Below are positions 33,652-41,370 of a stretch of DNA of 56,495 nt, one piece after another (position 1 is the stretch's first letter; each line of letters opens with the position of its first letter). Both the position numbers and the translations under genes were made by a program. The DNA is taken from contig CAIQCK010000126.1 in NCBI GenBank assembly GCA_903870275.1, forward strand, positions 1 to 56,495. Reading direction: 5' to 3'. A model generated the notes under the pieces. It was not told where the DNA came from and searched no databases. It saw only the letters and a program-made list of their open reading frames with translations. This stretch comes from an uncultured bacterium. Lineage in GTDB: Bacteria; Verrucomicrobiota; Verrucomicrobiia; CAIQCK01.

Positions 33652-34638
33652 TCAACGCCAGAATAAATCCTTCCACGCTGTCTTCCAAGGATTTGTTTCC
33701 CAACGGTAGCGGCCCGCCGTCAGTTCGCGAAGGACGACGGGCGCGCGACGCCAGCGCTGCTCCGGCAACGTCAACCGCGCCTCCAGATTTGCCAACAACG
33801 GCGCCCACGGTCCCACGGAACGCGGCGTCGAGCGCACGCGCTGCCAGTAGTCACGCGCCCGCTCCTGCCGTTCCGCCTGCCGTTTCCGGCGGTTGGCTTG
33901 TCGCGCTTTGAAATCCAGCGGCAGCGGCCGCAAGCCGATCTGCTGGCGCTCGTGCAGCCGGTATTGAATCAGCGGCTCGGCGATCATTCCCAGTTCGCCG
34001 AACGTGGCCGCCAGCAACGCCATCCACTGCTCATGTCCCCAGATGGGAGGGATTGGGAACATCACGTCCCGCAAATCGGCGCGCACCGCCAGGGTCGCGC
34101 CGGTCACGAAGTTGCTCCGCAACAACATCGGCGCCGCCTGACCCCGCCGCACCGTCTCCTGATCGCCCGGGGCAAAACCCACACTCTTCCAAAGTCGCTG
34201 CCCCACTGGCTGGCCGTGATCGTTCACGAGATCGGCGTCGCTGAAAACGGCGTTGACCGCGTGGGACTCCTCGAACACAGCGGCGAGCCGCTCCAGTTTG
34301 TTCGGAAGCCAGCGGTCGTCCTGATCGGACAACGCCACAATGTCTCCCGCGCACAACTGCACCGCTTGGGCGAAATTGCGCGAGACGCCGAGCCGTTCCG
34401 CGTTGCGCACGACGCGCACGGGGAATGGCGCCTGCGCGGCGAACGCCTCCAACAGCGACGGCGTCGCGTCGGTGGACGCGTCGTCGCACGCCACCAATTC
34501 GTCGGGCCGGCGGGTTTGCGCGACGTAGCTCGCCAGTTGTTCCGGCAGAAAACCGGCGCCGTTGCAGGTGCAGAGCGCGACCGACAATCGCAACGGGATT
34601 GGCGCGGGCGTCGTCTGATTGGTTGTCGCAGTCGTCAT
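33652..34638 (-). CDS. Glycosyltransferase family 2
   Basis: A 328-residue GT-A enzyme of the WcaA/rhamnan synthesis type. Motifs: LSVALCTCNGAGFLPEQLASY, ACDDASTDATPSLL, VALSDQDDRWLPNKLERL (DQDD as the metal site) and IWGHEQWMALLAATFGELG. The C-terminus is basic with many Arg residues and may rest on the membrane. It is separated from the upstream gene by 108 bp, the largest gap in this operon, so an internal promoter may lie there. Confidence 0.85.
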   Translation of the reverse strand: MTTATTNQTTPAPIPLRLSVALCTCNGAGFLPEQLASYVAQTRRPDELVACDDASTDATPSLLEAFAAQAPFPVRVVRNAERLGVSRNFAQAVQLCAGDIVALSDQDDRWLPNKLERLAAVFEESHAVNAVFSDADLVNDHGQPVGQRLWKSVGFAPGDQETVRRGQAAPMLLRSNFVTGATLAVRADLRDVMFPIPPIWGHEQWMALLAATFGELGMIAEPLIQYRLHERQQIGLRPLPLDFKARQANRRKRQAERQERARDYWQRVRSTPRSVGPWAPLLANLEARLTLPEQRWRRAPVVLRELTAGRYRWETNPWKTAWKDLFWR

Positions 34639-34746
34639 GGCGTCATCCGTTCGACCGGAAACGGTTTTCGAACGGACCGGGATAGTGAAGCGGCCACCAA
34701 CAATCCGTCAACCGTTATAGACCAGACAATTCCCGTGTGTCCCGCT

Positions 34747-35796
34747 TCATGGCTTGGAAGTCTGGAGTTTGGTTTGGCCGGGCAGCCGCTTTTGGGCGGA
34801 TTTCAGGAGCCGGCGGACGGTGCGCGCTATTGGCCAGTGAACCGTTGCGACAGCGCGGCGGGCCGGCGTCCAGTGGAATAATTCACGCATCTGCTGAGGC
34901 GAAACCTTGTTGTCGTCGCCGATCATCCACTTTCCCCACTCGACATCCTGCCCGGCCTTCCAAGGCTCCACACGATACCGATGCAGCGATTTGTCGGCTT
35001 CGCGTTCCGTCTCCTCGGACAAGAATTTATCCACCGCCGCCGGGAACGGCGCCCAGGTCGCATCCTGCAGCAGTTGCTCGCGGGTGATCGGAATGTGATC
35101 GCCCCAGATGGAAACTTTGGCCCCGAAGGCGAGCCCATAGACCACGTGGCTGCCGTAATCGTCGGTCGTCACGCAGTCGAACGTTTCAAAAAGCGTTCGC
35201 ATCCGGCGGAGCGCGTTGGCGTCGTTGGCGGCCGCGCCACGAATCACCGGAACCCCGGCGGCCTGGAACTGCGGCGCCCAGAATCCGTTCGCGAGGCAGG
35301 TCGGCGAGACGCACGCCACGACCCGCTCGAAATGGCCGGCGATGGATTGGATTTGCGTGACGTAGCGCTCGAACAGGTCCACCCCGAACTTGTCCCACCG
35401 CATGGCGTGGCACGGCATGACCAGCAGGCTGCCCGGAATCCTCGATACCCGCGGGTCCGGCGTATAAACGATCGGCAGCCCGATGGCCTGGACGCGCGCA
35501 TAGCCCGCCGCCTGGAGATACTTCACTTCATCATCCCGCCCCACCCAACAGCGCACCTCCCGCGGGGCGCGATAAACAAGCACCTCCGGCTGGACCTGTT
35601 GCCACGGCGTCTGGCATCCATGCTGCCAGACGCCCACCGGAATCTGCGGCACGCGCCGCAACCCGCAGTAAGCGGCCGCCATGTGCAGCCCGCCGTAATT
35701 GTCCGTGGCGCACTCCGTCCAGGAGAGATGCCTGAACTCAACCACCGGCGGAAGAAGAGGTTCGATATCCATGCGGCTCGTCCCAACCCTCGGCAT
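34747..35796 (-). CDS. Putative polysaccharide biosynthesis protein, possible sugar transferase
   Basis: About 349 residues without a family I can name. Alternating short hydrophobic strands (GSLLVMPCHAMRW, ERVVACVSPTC, VSIWGDHIPI) and FDCVTTDDYGSHVVYGLAFGAKVS look like the C-terminal half of a GT-B-fold enzyme such as capsule or polysialic acid transferases, where a SxxxxE-like region contacts the donor. No transmembrane segment is present. Start ATG 35796 shares one base with the pseI stop (TGATG), which suggests reinitiation; ATG 35772 is another possible start. Coming directly after pseI, it may be the transferase for the nonulosonic acid, which is inference. Confidence 0.4.
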   Translation of the reverse strand: MPRVGTSRMDIEPLLPPVVEFRHLSWTECATDNYGGLHMAAAYCGLRRVPQIPVGVWQHGCQTPWQQVQPEVLVYRAPREVRCWVGRDDEVKYLQAAGYARVQAIGLPIVYTPDPRVSRIPGSLLVMPCHAMRWDKFGVDLFERYVTQIQSIAGHFERVVACVSPTCLANGFWAPQFQAAGVPVIRGAAANDANALRRMRTLFETFDCVTTDDYGSHVVYGLAFGAKVSIWGDHIPITREQLLQDATWAPFPAAVDKFLSEETEREADKSLHRYRVEPWKAGQDVEWGKWMIGDDNKVSPQQMRELFHWTPARRAVATVHWPIARTVRRLLKSAQKRLPGQTKLQTSKP

Positions 35797-36839
35797 CACC
35801 GCGACACGTGCTCCCATGCCAGCGGCGTGCCGCGCCGCAGATTCCGCGCCGCCTTGCGGCCCAGCACCTCGGGCAGATGTTTCGGCGGCAACCCGTGACC
35901 GGGCCGGATGGAGCGGACGTTTTTTTCCGTGAAAACATCGCCCGCTTTCACGTCCTCGACCACAAACAAGGACCGGCGAAACGCGCGCGTGGCGGCCTCG
36001 CCCTTGGTCAGTTCGTAGTTCACGCGGCCCAGCGCCTTCTCCGCCGCGCGAATAGCTCCGACCATCTCCTTGAACTCGTGCGGCTCAAGCGAAAACGCAC
36101 TGTCCGGCCCCGGCGTCTGCCGCGACAGCGTGAGGTGTTTTTCCACCAGGCACGCGCCGAGCGCCACCGCCGCCACCGGTGCCGCGATGCCGAGGGTGTG
36201 ATCGGACAAGCCCACCGGCACGCCGAAACGTTGCGCCAGGTCGGGGATCGTCCGCAGATTCATCTCCTCCGGCGCGGCGGGATAGGCGCTGGTGCATTTC
36301 ATCAGGGCCAGTTGCATGCCGCCCGCGTCGCGGATTGCGCGCACCGCCTCTTCGATTTCCTCCAGCGTGGCCATGCCGGTGGACATGATGATGGGTTTGC
36401 CGGTGCGCGCGACGCGTTGCAGCAGCGCGTGGTCCACCAGTTCGAACGACGCAATCTTGTGCGCCGGCACGCCCATCGCTTCCAAAAAATCCACCGCCGT
36501 CGCATCGAACGGCGTCGAAAAACAATCCAGCCCGATGCCGGCGGCGATGGTCTTCAGCTTTGGCTGCCACTCCCATGGCGTGAACGCTTCGCCGTAAAGC
36601 TCGCAAAGTTTCCTGCCCGCCCAGATCGTGCCCTTGCCCACTCGAAAATGCTCGTTGTCGCAATCAATCGTCAGCGTGTCCGGCGTGTAGGTCTGGAGCT
36701 TGATGGCGTCCGCGCCGGCGGCCTTGGCGGCCTGGAGAATCCGGACCGCCTGCTCGAAATCCTGGCCGTGGTTGGCGGACATCTCGGCGATGACGTAGCA
36801 CGGCGCGCCGGTTTCAATGAGTCGTCCGGAGATTTTCAC
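35796..36839 (-). CDS. pseI: Pseudaminic acid synthase (NeuB family)
   Basis: A 347-residue PEP-dependent aldol condensing enzyme. The N-terminal TIM barrel has CYVIAEMSANHGQDFEQA, ADAIKLQTYTPDTLTI, and LYGEAFTPWEW, which favours PseI over NeuB or LegI. PIIMSTGMATLEEI and PVGLSDHTLGIAAPVAAVALG follow. The C-terminal SAF domain (about 285-347) has RRSLFVVEDVKAGDVFTEKNVRSIRPGHGL. It joins PEP to a 6-deoxy-diacetamido-hexose to give pseudaminic acid or an isomer. GTG 36839 is the start: GGGAGG lies upstream and GTGA overlaps the pseG-GNAT stop. Confidence 0.9.
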   Translation of the reverse strand: MKISGRLIETGAPCYVIAEMSANHGQDFEQAVRILQAAKAAGADAIKLQTYTPDTLTIDCDNEHFRVGKGTIWAGRKLCELYGEAFTPWEWQPKLKTIAAGIGLDCFSTPFDATAVDFLEAMGVPAHKIASFELVDHALLQRVARTGKPIIMSTGMATLEEIEEAVRAIRDAGGMQLALMKCTSAYPAAPEEMNLRTIPDLAQRFGVPVGLSDHTLGIAAPVAAVALGACLVEKHLTLSRQTPGPDSAFSLEPHEFKEMVGAIRAAEKALGRVNYELTKGEAATRAFRRSLFVVEDVKAGDVFTEKNVRSIRPGHGLPPKHLPEVLGRKAARNLRRGTPLAWEHVSR

Positions 36840-38308
36840 GCCGCCTCCCGTTGTAACACGAACTGGCGGGCGGCATGGCCGCGCACTTCCACCAGGCCCG
36901 CGTTGGTGAAGGCCGCCTTTAGAAACGCCTGCGCCGACGCCTCGTTGTCCGGCTTGGTATAGGCGCGAATGAGTTTCACCTGCGAATCGGCAAAGCACTG
37001 CTGGGATCCGCGCACGATCAGCGCCGCGCCGTAACCGCGCCCGCGCGCTTCTTTGGCCAGACTCACCGACACGACGGCTTCGGCGCCCGTCACGTCATAT
37101 CGAATCTGGCCGACCGGCTTCTGCCGGCCGTTGGCGGCAATGTAGAAGAGACAACCGGGCGACTCCAGTTGCGAGGCAAACCATTGCACGTGCGTCTCCC
37201 ACGGAATCGCGCCCGACGAAAAGGACGCCGCGCGTGCGTCGGCATCGTTCGCCCATTCCCAAATCAACTGGCAGTCCTCGCGCCGCACACGCCGCAACGT
37301 CAGCTCCGCCGCGCGCAAGCAGGCGGCCACGCGGCTGACGCCGTCGCCGTCCACCGATTCCCTGCCGCGCCGGCTCATTTGCGCGCGACCGTCCGCGTCG
37401 GCCAGCAAGGCCGCGAGGTCGGAGGCAACGGTGGCGGGCGTCGTCTTGCGCGCCATTTTTGCCGCATCGAGGGCGTCGGCCACGGCACGCTGGTTGTCCG
37501 CGAGCACCAGGACCAGACCCGGCAATCCCATGAAGGCGAGTTCCCAGGAGGTCGTGCCGCCCGCGGCAACGGCCACGTCGGCCCACGCCATCAACTCCGG
37601 CATGTTCGGTGCGTCCACGACGAAACTGATTTTAGATTCTGGATTTTGGATTTTGGATTGCAGTTGTTCGCGGTGAGGATTGCTGCCGCCGATGAGCACC
37701 GTGATGTCGAGATCGGGAATCTGCGCCAGCTTTTCGACAATGGCGCCTGTGACGTTGTCGGGGTCGGACCCGCCGAGCGTGACCAGCACTTTGCGGGCGA
37801 CGGAGGGGAACTCGCGTTTCCAGCCGCGCCATTCGTTGAATTGCTGGCGCAGCAGCGCGTAACGGGTGCCGAGCAGCAGCCGCGTGTGTGATTCGCGTTG
37901 CGTGTAAAGACCCGCCGCAGCGTAAAGGTTCTGGTTGAGGACGTAGTCGGCGCTGTAACGGCTGGCATGGCCGTAGTCATCCACCAGCAGCAGCCGCACG
38001 CCGGCTGTTTTGATCGCTTGCTGAAAGTCCGCGTCGAAATGATACCCGTCGGCGACCACCCAACCGGCGCCGTCGCGGGCAAGCCGCACGGTTTCGGCGG
38101 CATCCCCGGCGCTGCCGGCCGGCGCGCTCAACCGAGTGACGTTGAATCCTTCACCCTGCAACCGTTGTTCCAGCGCAGGCGTGGTCTCCGCCAGAGCAAA
38201 GCACACCTCACCGCCGGCCCGCCGCCAGCCTTGGGCCAGCGACAGGCAACGCATCACGTGGCCCGTGCCCATCCGGGCGCTGCCGTCGGCTCGGATCAGA
38301 AGTTTCAT
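36836..38308 (-). CDS. Bifunctional PseG-type UDP-sugar hydrolase / GNAT N-acetyltransferase (PseH-like)
   Basis: A 490-residue fusion. Residues 1 to about 325 are PseG: LIRADGSARMGTGHVMRCLSLA with H17, the position of the catalytic His in C. jejuni PseG, then LLLVDDYGH, VLVTLGGSDPDN and VAAGGTTSWELAFMG. Residues about 333-490 are a GNAT domain (LTLRRVRREDCQLIWEW; EARGRGYGAALI is the acetyl-CoA loop), like PseH. Together they would N-acetylate the 4-amino sugar and then release UDP. The peptide QSKIQNPESKI near residue 220 comes from a heptamer DNA repeat. The gene overlaps its neighbours by 4 bp on both sides. Domain calls are strong; exact substrates are inferred. Confidence 0.87.
   Translation of the reverse strand: MKLLIRADGSARMGTGHVMRCLSLAQGWRRAGGEVCFALAETTPALEQRLQGEGFNVTRLSAPAGSAGDAAETVRLARDGAGWVVADGYHFDADFQQAIKTAGVRLLLVDDYGHASRYSADYVLNQNLYAAAGLYTQRESHTRLLLGTRYALLRQQFNEWRGWKREFPSVARKVLVTLGGSDPDNVTGAIVEKLAQIPDLDITVLIGGSNPHREQLQSKIQNPESKISFVVDAPNMPELMAWADVAVAAGGTTSWELAFMGLPGLVLVLADNQRAVADALDAAKMARKTTPATVASDLAALLADADGRAQMSRRGRESVDGDGVSRVAACLRAAELTLRRVRREDCQLIWEWANDADARAASFSSGAIPWETHVQWFASQLESPGCLFYIAANGRQKPVGQIRYDVTGAEAVVSVSLAKEARGRGYGAALIVRGSQQCFADSQVKLIRAYTKPDNEASAQAFLKAAFTNAGLVEVRGHAARQFVLQREAA
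37631..37658. repeat. Four tandem heptamers (TTTGGAT type) inside the pseG part
   Basis: TTTAGAT, TCTGGAT, TTTGGAT and TTTGGAT follow one another at 37631-37658 (plus strand). Read on the coding strand they give the in-frame peptide KIQNPESKI. Heptamer repeats of this kind with the same IQNPKSK-like translation are well known in cyanobacterial genomes as short tandemly repeated repetitive sequences. Confidence 0.75.
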
Positions 38309-40359
38309 CGCACGCGGAAAACCGGTTGAATCATTGGGCCTTCGAGGAACCGCGCCGGCTCGCGGTCGGCCAGCCAGCCGGCGAGCGTTTTCAGCACGGC
38401 GGCGTAAATCTCCAGCGTGAGCTCGGTGGACGCATCATCGTGGGCGGCGGTCATGTTGTGGGTGACCAGTTGGAGGATGCCGCGCTTGACCACTTCCTGC
38501 TGGAAAAGGCTGCGTTCGAGCAAACTGTCCTTCCCCTCGGCGTCGCGGAATTTCAGCAGCGACCAGACGGGATAGCCGACGCATTGGAACCGCGGAAACA
38601 ACCCCGCCAGTTTCGCCAGCGCGTTGAAACCGTCGCGCAAACGCCGGCCGTTGGCTTCCATGCGGGCGAGGGCGTCGGTCTGCTCCAGAATGTCGAGCAC
38701 CTTCATCGAGGCGGCCATGGAGGCGGTTTCGCCGCCGAAGGTGAAGCTGCAGAAAATATCCTCAAAGGTTTTCATCACGTCGGCGCGGCCGACGATGGCG
38801 GCGATGGGAAACCCGTTGCCCATCGCCTTGCCGAAACACGCGACGTCGGGCGTGACGCCGAGGCGTTTCTGCGCGCCGCCGAGTCCGAGATGAAATCCGG
38901 TGCAAATTTCGTCGAAGATCAGCAGCGCGCCGTGCTGATGCGCGAGCTCCTTGACGCCCTGCAGGTAACCGGGCGCCGGCTCGAAGAAGTTGACCGGCTC
39001 CATGATGACCGCGGCGAACTCGCCGGGGCGCTCGTCCAAGACTTTTTGCAGCGCGGCGGGATCGTTGTAAGCAAACGGATGCGTGAGCGCGCGCACGGCG
39101 CCGGGAACGCCCTTGTTGCGCGTGGTGGTGCCGATATACCAGTCCTGCCAGCCGTGGTAGCCGCAGCAGGCGATCCGGTCGCGTCCGGTGAACGCGCGCG
39201 CGGCGCGGACGGCGCCGCTGGTGGCGTCAGAGCCGTTTTTGCCGAAGCGCACCATCTCCGCGCACGGGATCAGCCGGGTCAGGCGCTCGGCGAGCTGGAC
39301 TTCGAGCGGATGCGGCAGGGAGAAACTGTGGCCCTCGGCCAGTTGCGCCGCGGCGGCGGCGTTCACCTCGTCGTGGGCGTAGCCGAGGATGTTGGGCAGC
39401 AGCCCCTGGATGTAATCGATGTAGTCATTGCCATCCACGTCCCAGACTCGGCAGCCTTTGCCGCGTTGCAGGAAAATGGGGGAAACACCCTGGACGTACT
39501 GCGACTGGCCCTTGCTGAAAGTCTGCGAACTGCCGGGGATCACCTTCTTCGCCCGCGCCAGCCACGCCTGCGATTGGACCACGGCACGTTTCGGCGCGGC
39601 GCCCGCGGCGGCTTGCTGGTAGAGGCTCTTGTAATAGCCCTCGTTCGAGGCGGCCTTGCCCTGAAGCTGCTGAAGTTCAGGCCGCTGCTGAAGCAAAGCC
39701 AGCACGTCGCGCATCCCGAATTCCGGCAGTTGTCCCAGATGGCTGTAGATGCCGCGGACAAATTCCAGGTCCTGCGGCTCATCCACGGTCCAGCGTTGAG
39801 CGGACCAATCCTCGTTGTTCTTCACGTTGGCGAGGTGAAAAACCTCCGGCTGTTTCCAGATGAACGGCGTGACGTGTTCGCGCTCCGATTTGAGCTGCGC
39901 CTCGCGCCAGGCTTTTTCCAGCGCGGCGAACGAAAAGACCTCCGTGTCCAGCCCATCGGGAAACGTCGGCGGGTGGGTGTTGGAGACATAATCCAGCGCG
40001 CCCTTCGCGCGGAGGAAAAGGCCGAGCACCTGCCCGGAGACCTGCGGGTCCAGCAACGGGCAATCCGGCGTGACGCGCACGATGGTCGTAATGCCGAACC
40101 GTTGTGCCGTTTCGTAGAAACGGGAAAGCACGTCGTCTTCGCTGCCGCGGTTCACGGGAATGCCGCGCTCGTTGGCAAAACGCACGATGGCTTCGTCTGC
40201 GGGATTGTGCGTCGTGGCGATGACCACCTGCTCGATTCCGGGGATGCGCCCGGCCCGGCGCGCGACGTGGGCCAGAACCGGTTCACCACCGAGATCCGCG
40301 AGGGTTTTCCCTGGCAGGCGGGTGGAACTCATGCGCGCTTGAATTATGGCGGCGATCAT
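38305..40359 (-). CDS. Fusion of SpsF-like cytidylyltransferase and class III aminotransferase
   Basis: A 684-residue protein. Residues 1-240 are an SpsF/CMP-sugar synthetase-type nucleotidyltransferase: AAIIQARMSSTRLPGKTLADLGG, EDDVLSRFY and IVRVTPDCPLLD. A linker of about 30 residues (LLQQRPELQQLQ region) leads to a PLP aminotransferase of the glutamate-1-semialdehyde type (about 270-684): VWDVDGNDYIDYIQGLLPNILGY, FGKNGSDATSGAVRAARA, LIFDEICTGFHLGLGG, with K511 in FGKAMGNG as the PLP lysine. It may aminate the hexose precursor and activate the finished nonulosonic acid, replacing PseC and PseF. That role is inferred from the neighbours. ATGA overlaps on both sides. Confidence 0.85.
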   Translation of the reverse strand: MIAAIIQARMSSTRLPGKTLADLGGEPVLAHVARRAGRIPGIEQVVIATTHNPADEAIVRFANERGIPVNRGSEDDVLSRFYETAQRFGITTIVRVTPDCPLLDPQVSGQVLGLFLRAKGALDYVSNTHPPTFPDGLDTEVFSFAALEKAWREAQLKSEREHVTPFIWKQPEVFHLANVKNNEDWSAQRWTVDEPQDLEFVRGIYSHLGQLPEFGMRDVLALLQQRPELQQLQGKAASNEGYYKSLYQQAAAGAAPKRAVVQSQAWLARAKKVIPGSSQTFSKGQSQYVQGVSPIFLQRGKGCRVWDVDGNDYIDYIQGLLPNILGYAHDEVNAAAAAQLAEGHSFSLPHPLEVQLAERLTRLIPCAEMVRFGKNGSDATSGAVRAARAFTGRDRIACCGYHGWQDWYIGTTTRNKGVPGAVRALTHPFAYNDPAALQKVLDERPGEFAAVIMEPVNFFEPAPGYLQGVKELAHQHGALLIFDEICTGFHLGLGGAQKRLGVTPDVACFGKAMGNGFPIAAIVGRADVMKTFEDIFCSFTFGGETASMAASMKVLDILEQTDALARMEANGRRLRDGFNALAKLAGLFPRFQCVGYPVWSLLKFRDAEGKDSLLERSLFQQEVVKRGILQLVTHNMTAAHDDASTELTLEIYAAVLKTLAGWLADREPARFLEGPMIQPVFRVR

Positions 40360-41354
40360 CGGTGGAGAGAAATCACTTTCTTTTGTTCGGACGATTTTTT
40401 GGCCGCAAGGGCGATGTCCATCACAATCCGCGCTCCGTGGACATCGAGGGCGGGCTGTTCGCGGCCTTGGATGCAGTTGACGAAATGTTTCATCTCATCC
40501 ACGAACATCTGGTTCAGATCGCTATTGATGTTCCGGGGGAAGACCTGAAGCTGGCGGTCTTCCTTTCCATACAAGTGGATGGTCTGCGCGATGTAGTCCC
40601 AGACAATGACGCCTTCTTCGCCGATCAACTCGCAGGAGCGCCGGTAGGTCCGTTGGATGTAATCCAAATGCAGGTTCGCCACCGTGCCCGACGCAAAACG
40701 CAGCAGGATGTCGGCGTTGTCCTCGACATCAATTTCCAGGGAGGTTCTCTTTTCCGCGAAACAAAAAACCTCCGTGACCTCTCCAAGCAGCCAGCGCAGG
40801 TAATCGAACTCGTGGATGCAGTCCAGAATCACGCCGCCGCCCATCGCCTTGTTGGCGCCATAGCCGCGCCGGTAATCCGTTTGCGGACGCCAAAAAGGCA
40901 GATAGTAGCCGATCTGCGCGCGGACGCTGAGCGGGCGTCCGATCCGTCCCTCGTCGAGCAGTTTTTTGGCCAGCAGGAGGCTCGGGTGGAAACGAAGGTT
41001 GCACGCAACGAACGCCACGCGTTTGGCCGCGGCGACTTCGCGGGCCAGCGCCTCCGTGTCCGCAAGCGAATCGGCCAGCGGCTTTTCGATGAACACGTGC
41101 AGGCCGCGCTCAATCGCCCGCCGCGCCTGCGGGACGTGGAAGGTCGGAGGCGAACAAATGAGCGCCGCATCGGCGCGCTGTGCCAGCGCCTTGTCTGCGT
41201 CGTCGGTGCAGACGGCGTGCGGAAAAGCGGCCCGCAGTTCTTCGAGCCGTTGTGTAGCCACGTCGGCGATGGCGGCCACTTCGTGGCCGAGCGTCAACAG
41301 ATTCTGCAAGTGGCGCCGGCCGATGGAACCTGCTCCGATAAGAATGAAGCGCAT
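40356..41354 (-). CDS. Gfo/Idh/MocA family oxidoreductase
   Basis: A 332-residue NAD(P)-dependent sugar oxidoreductase. RFILIGAGSIGRRHLQNLL is the Rossmann loop, VFIEKPLADSLADTEAL carries the EKP motif with the catalytic Lys, and GGGVILDCIHEFDYLRWLLG has the expected His/Asp pair of the C-terminal domain. Members oxidise or reduce sugar hydroxyls, often on nucleotide sugars. In this operon it could create the keto group used by the following aminotransferase fusion. ATG 41354 fits the fold; it starts 16 bp after the radical SAM stop. Confidence 0.9.
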   Translation of the reverse strand: MRFILIGAGSIGRRHLQNLLTLGHEVAAIADVATQRLEELRAAFPHAVCTDDADKALAQRADAALICSPPTFHVPQARRAIERGLHVFIEKPLADSLADTEALAREVAAAKRVAFVACNLRFHPSLLLAKKLLDEGRIGRPLSVRAQIGYYLPFWRPQTDYRRGYGANKAMGGGVILDCIHEFDYLRWLLGEVTEVFCFAEKRTSLEIDVEDNADILLRFASGTVANLHLDYIQRTYRRSCELIGEEGVIVWDYIAQTIHLYGKEDRQLQVFPRNINSDLNQMFVDEMKHFVNCIQGREQPALDVHGARIVMDIALAAKKSSEQKKVISLHR

Positions 41355-41370
41355 AAAGCCACGAGGTTGA

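Noticed and set aside
38326..40548. 740-codon plus-strand open frame
   Set aside because: It is antisense to the cytidylyltransferase-aminotransferase fusion and has shadow composition without motifs.
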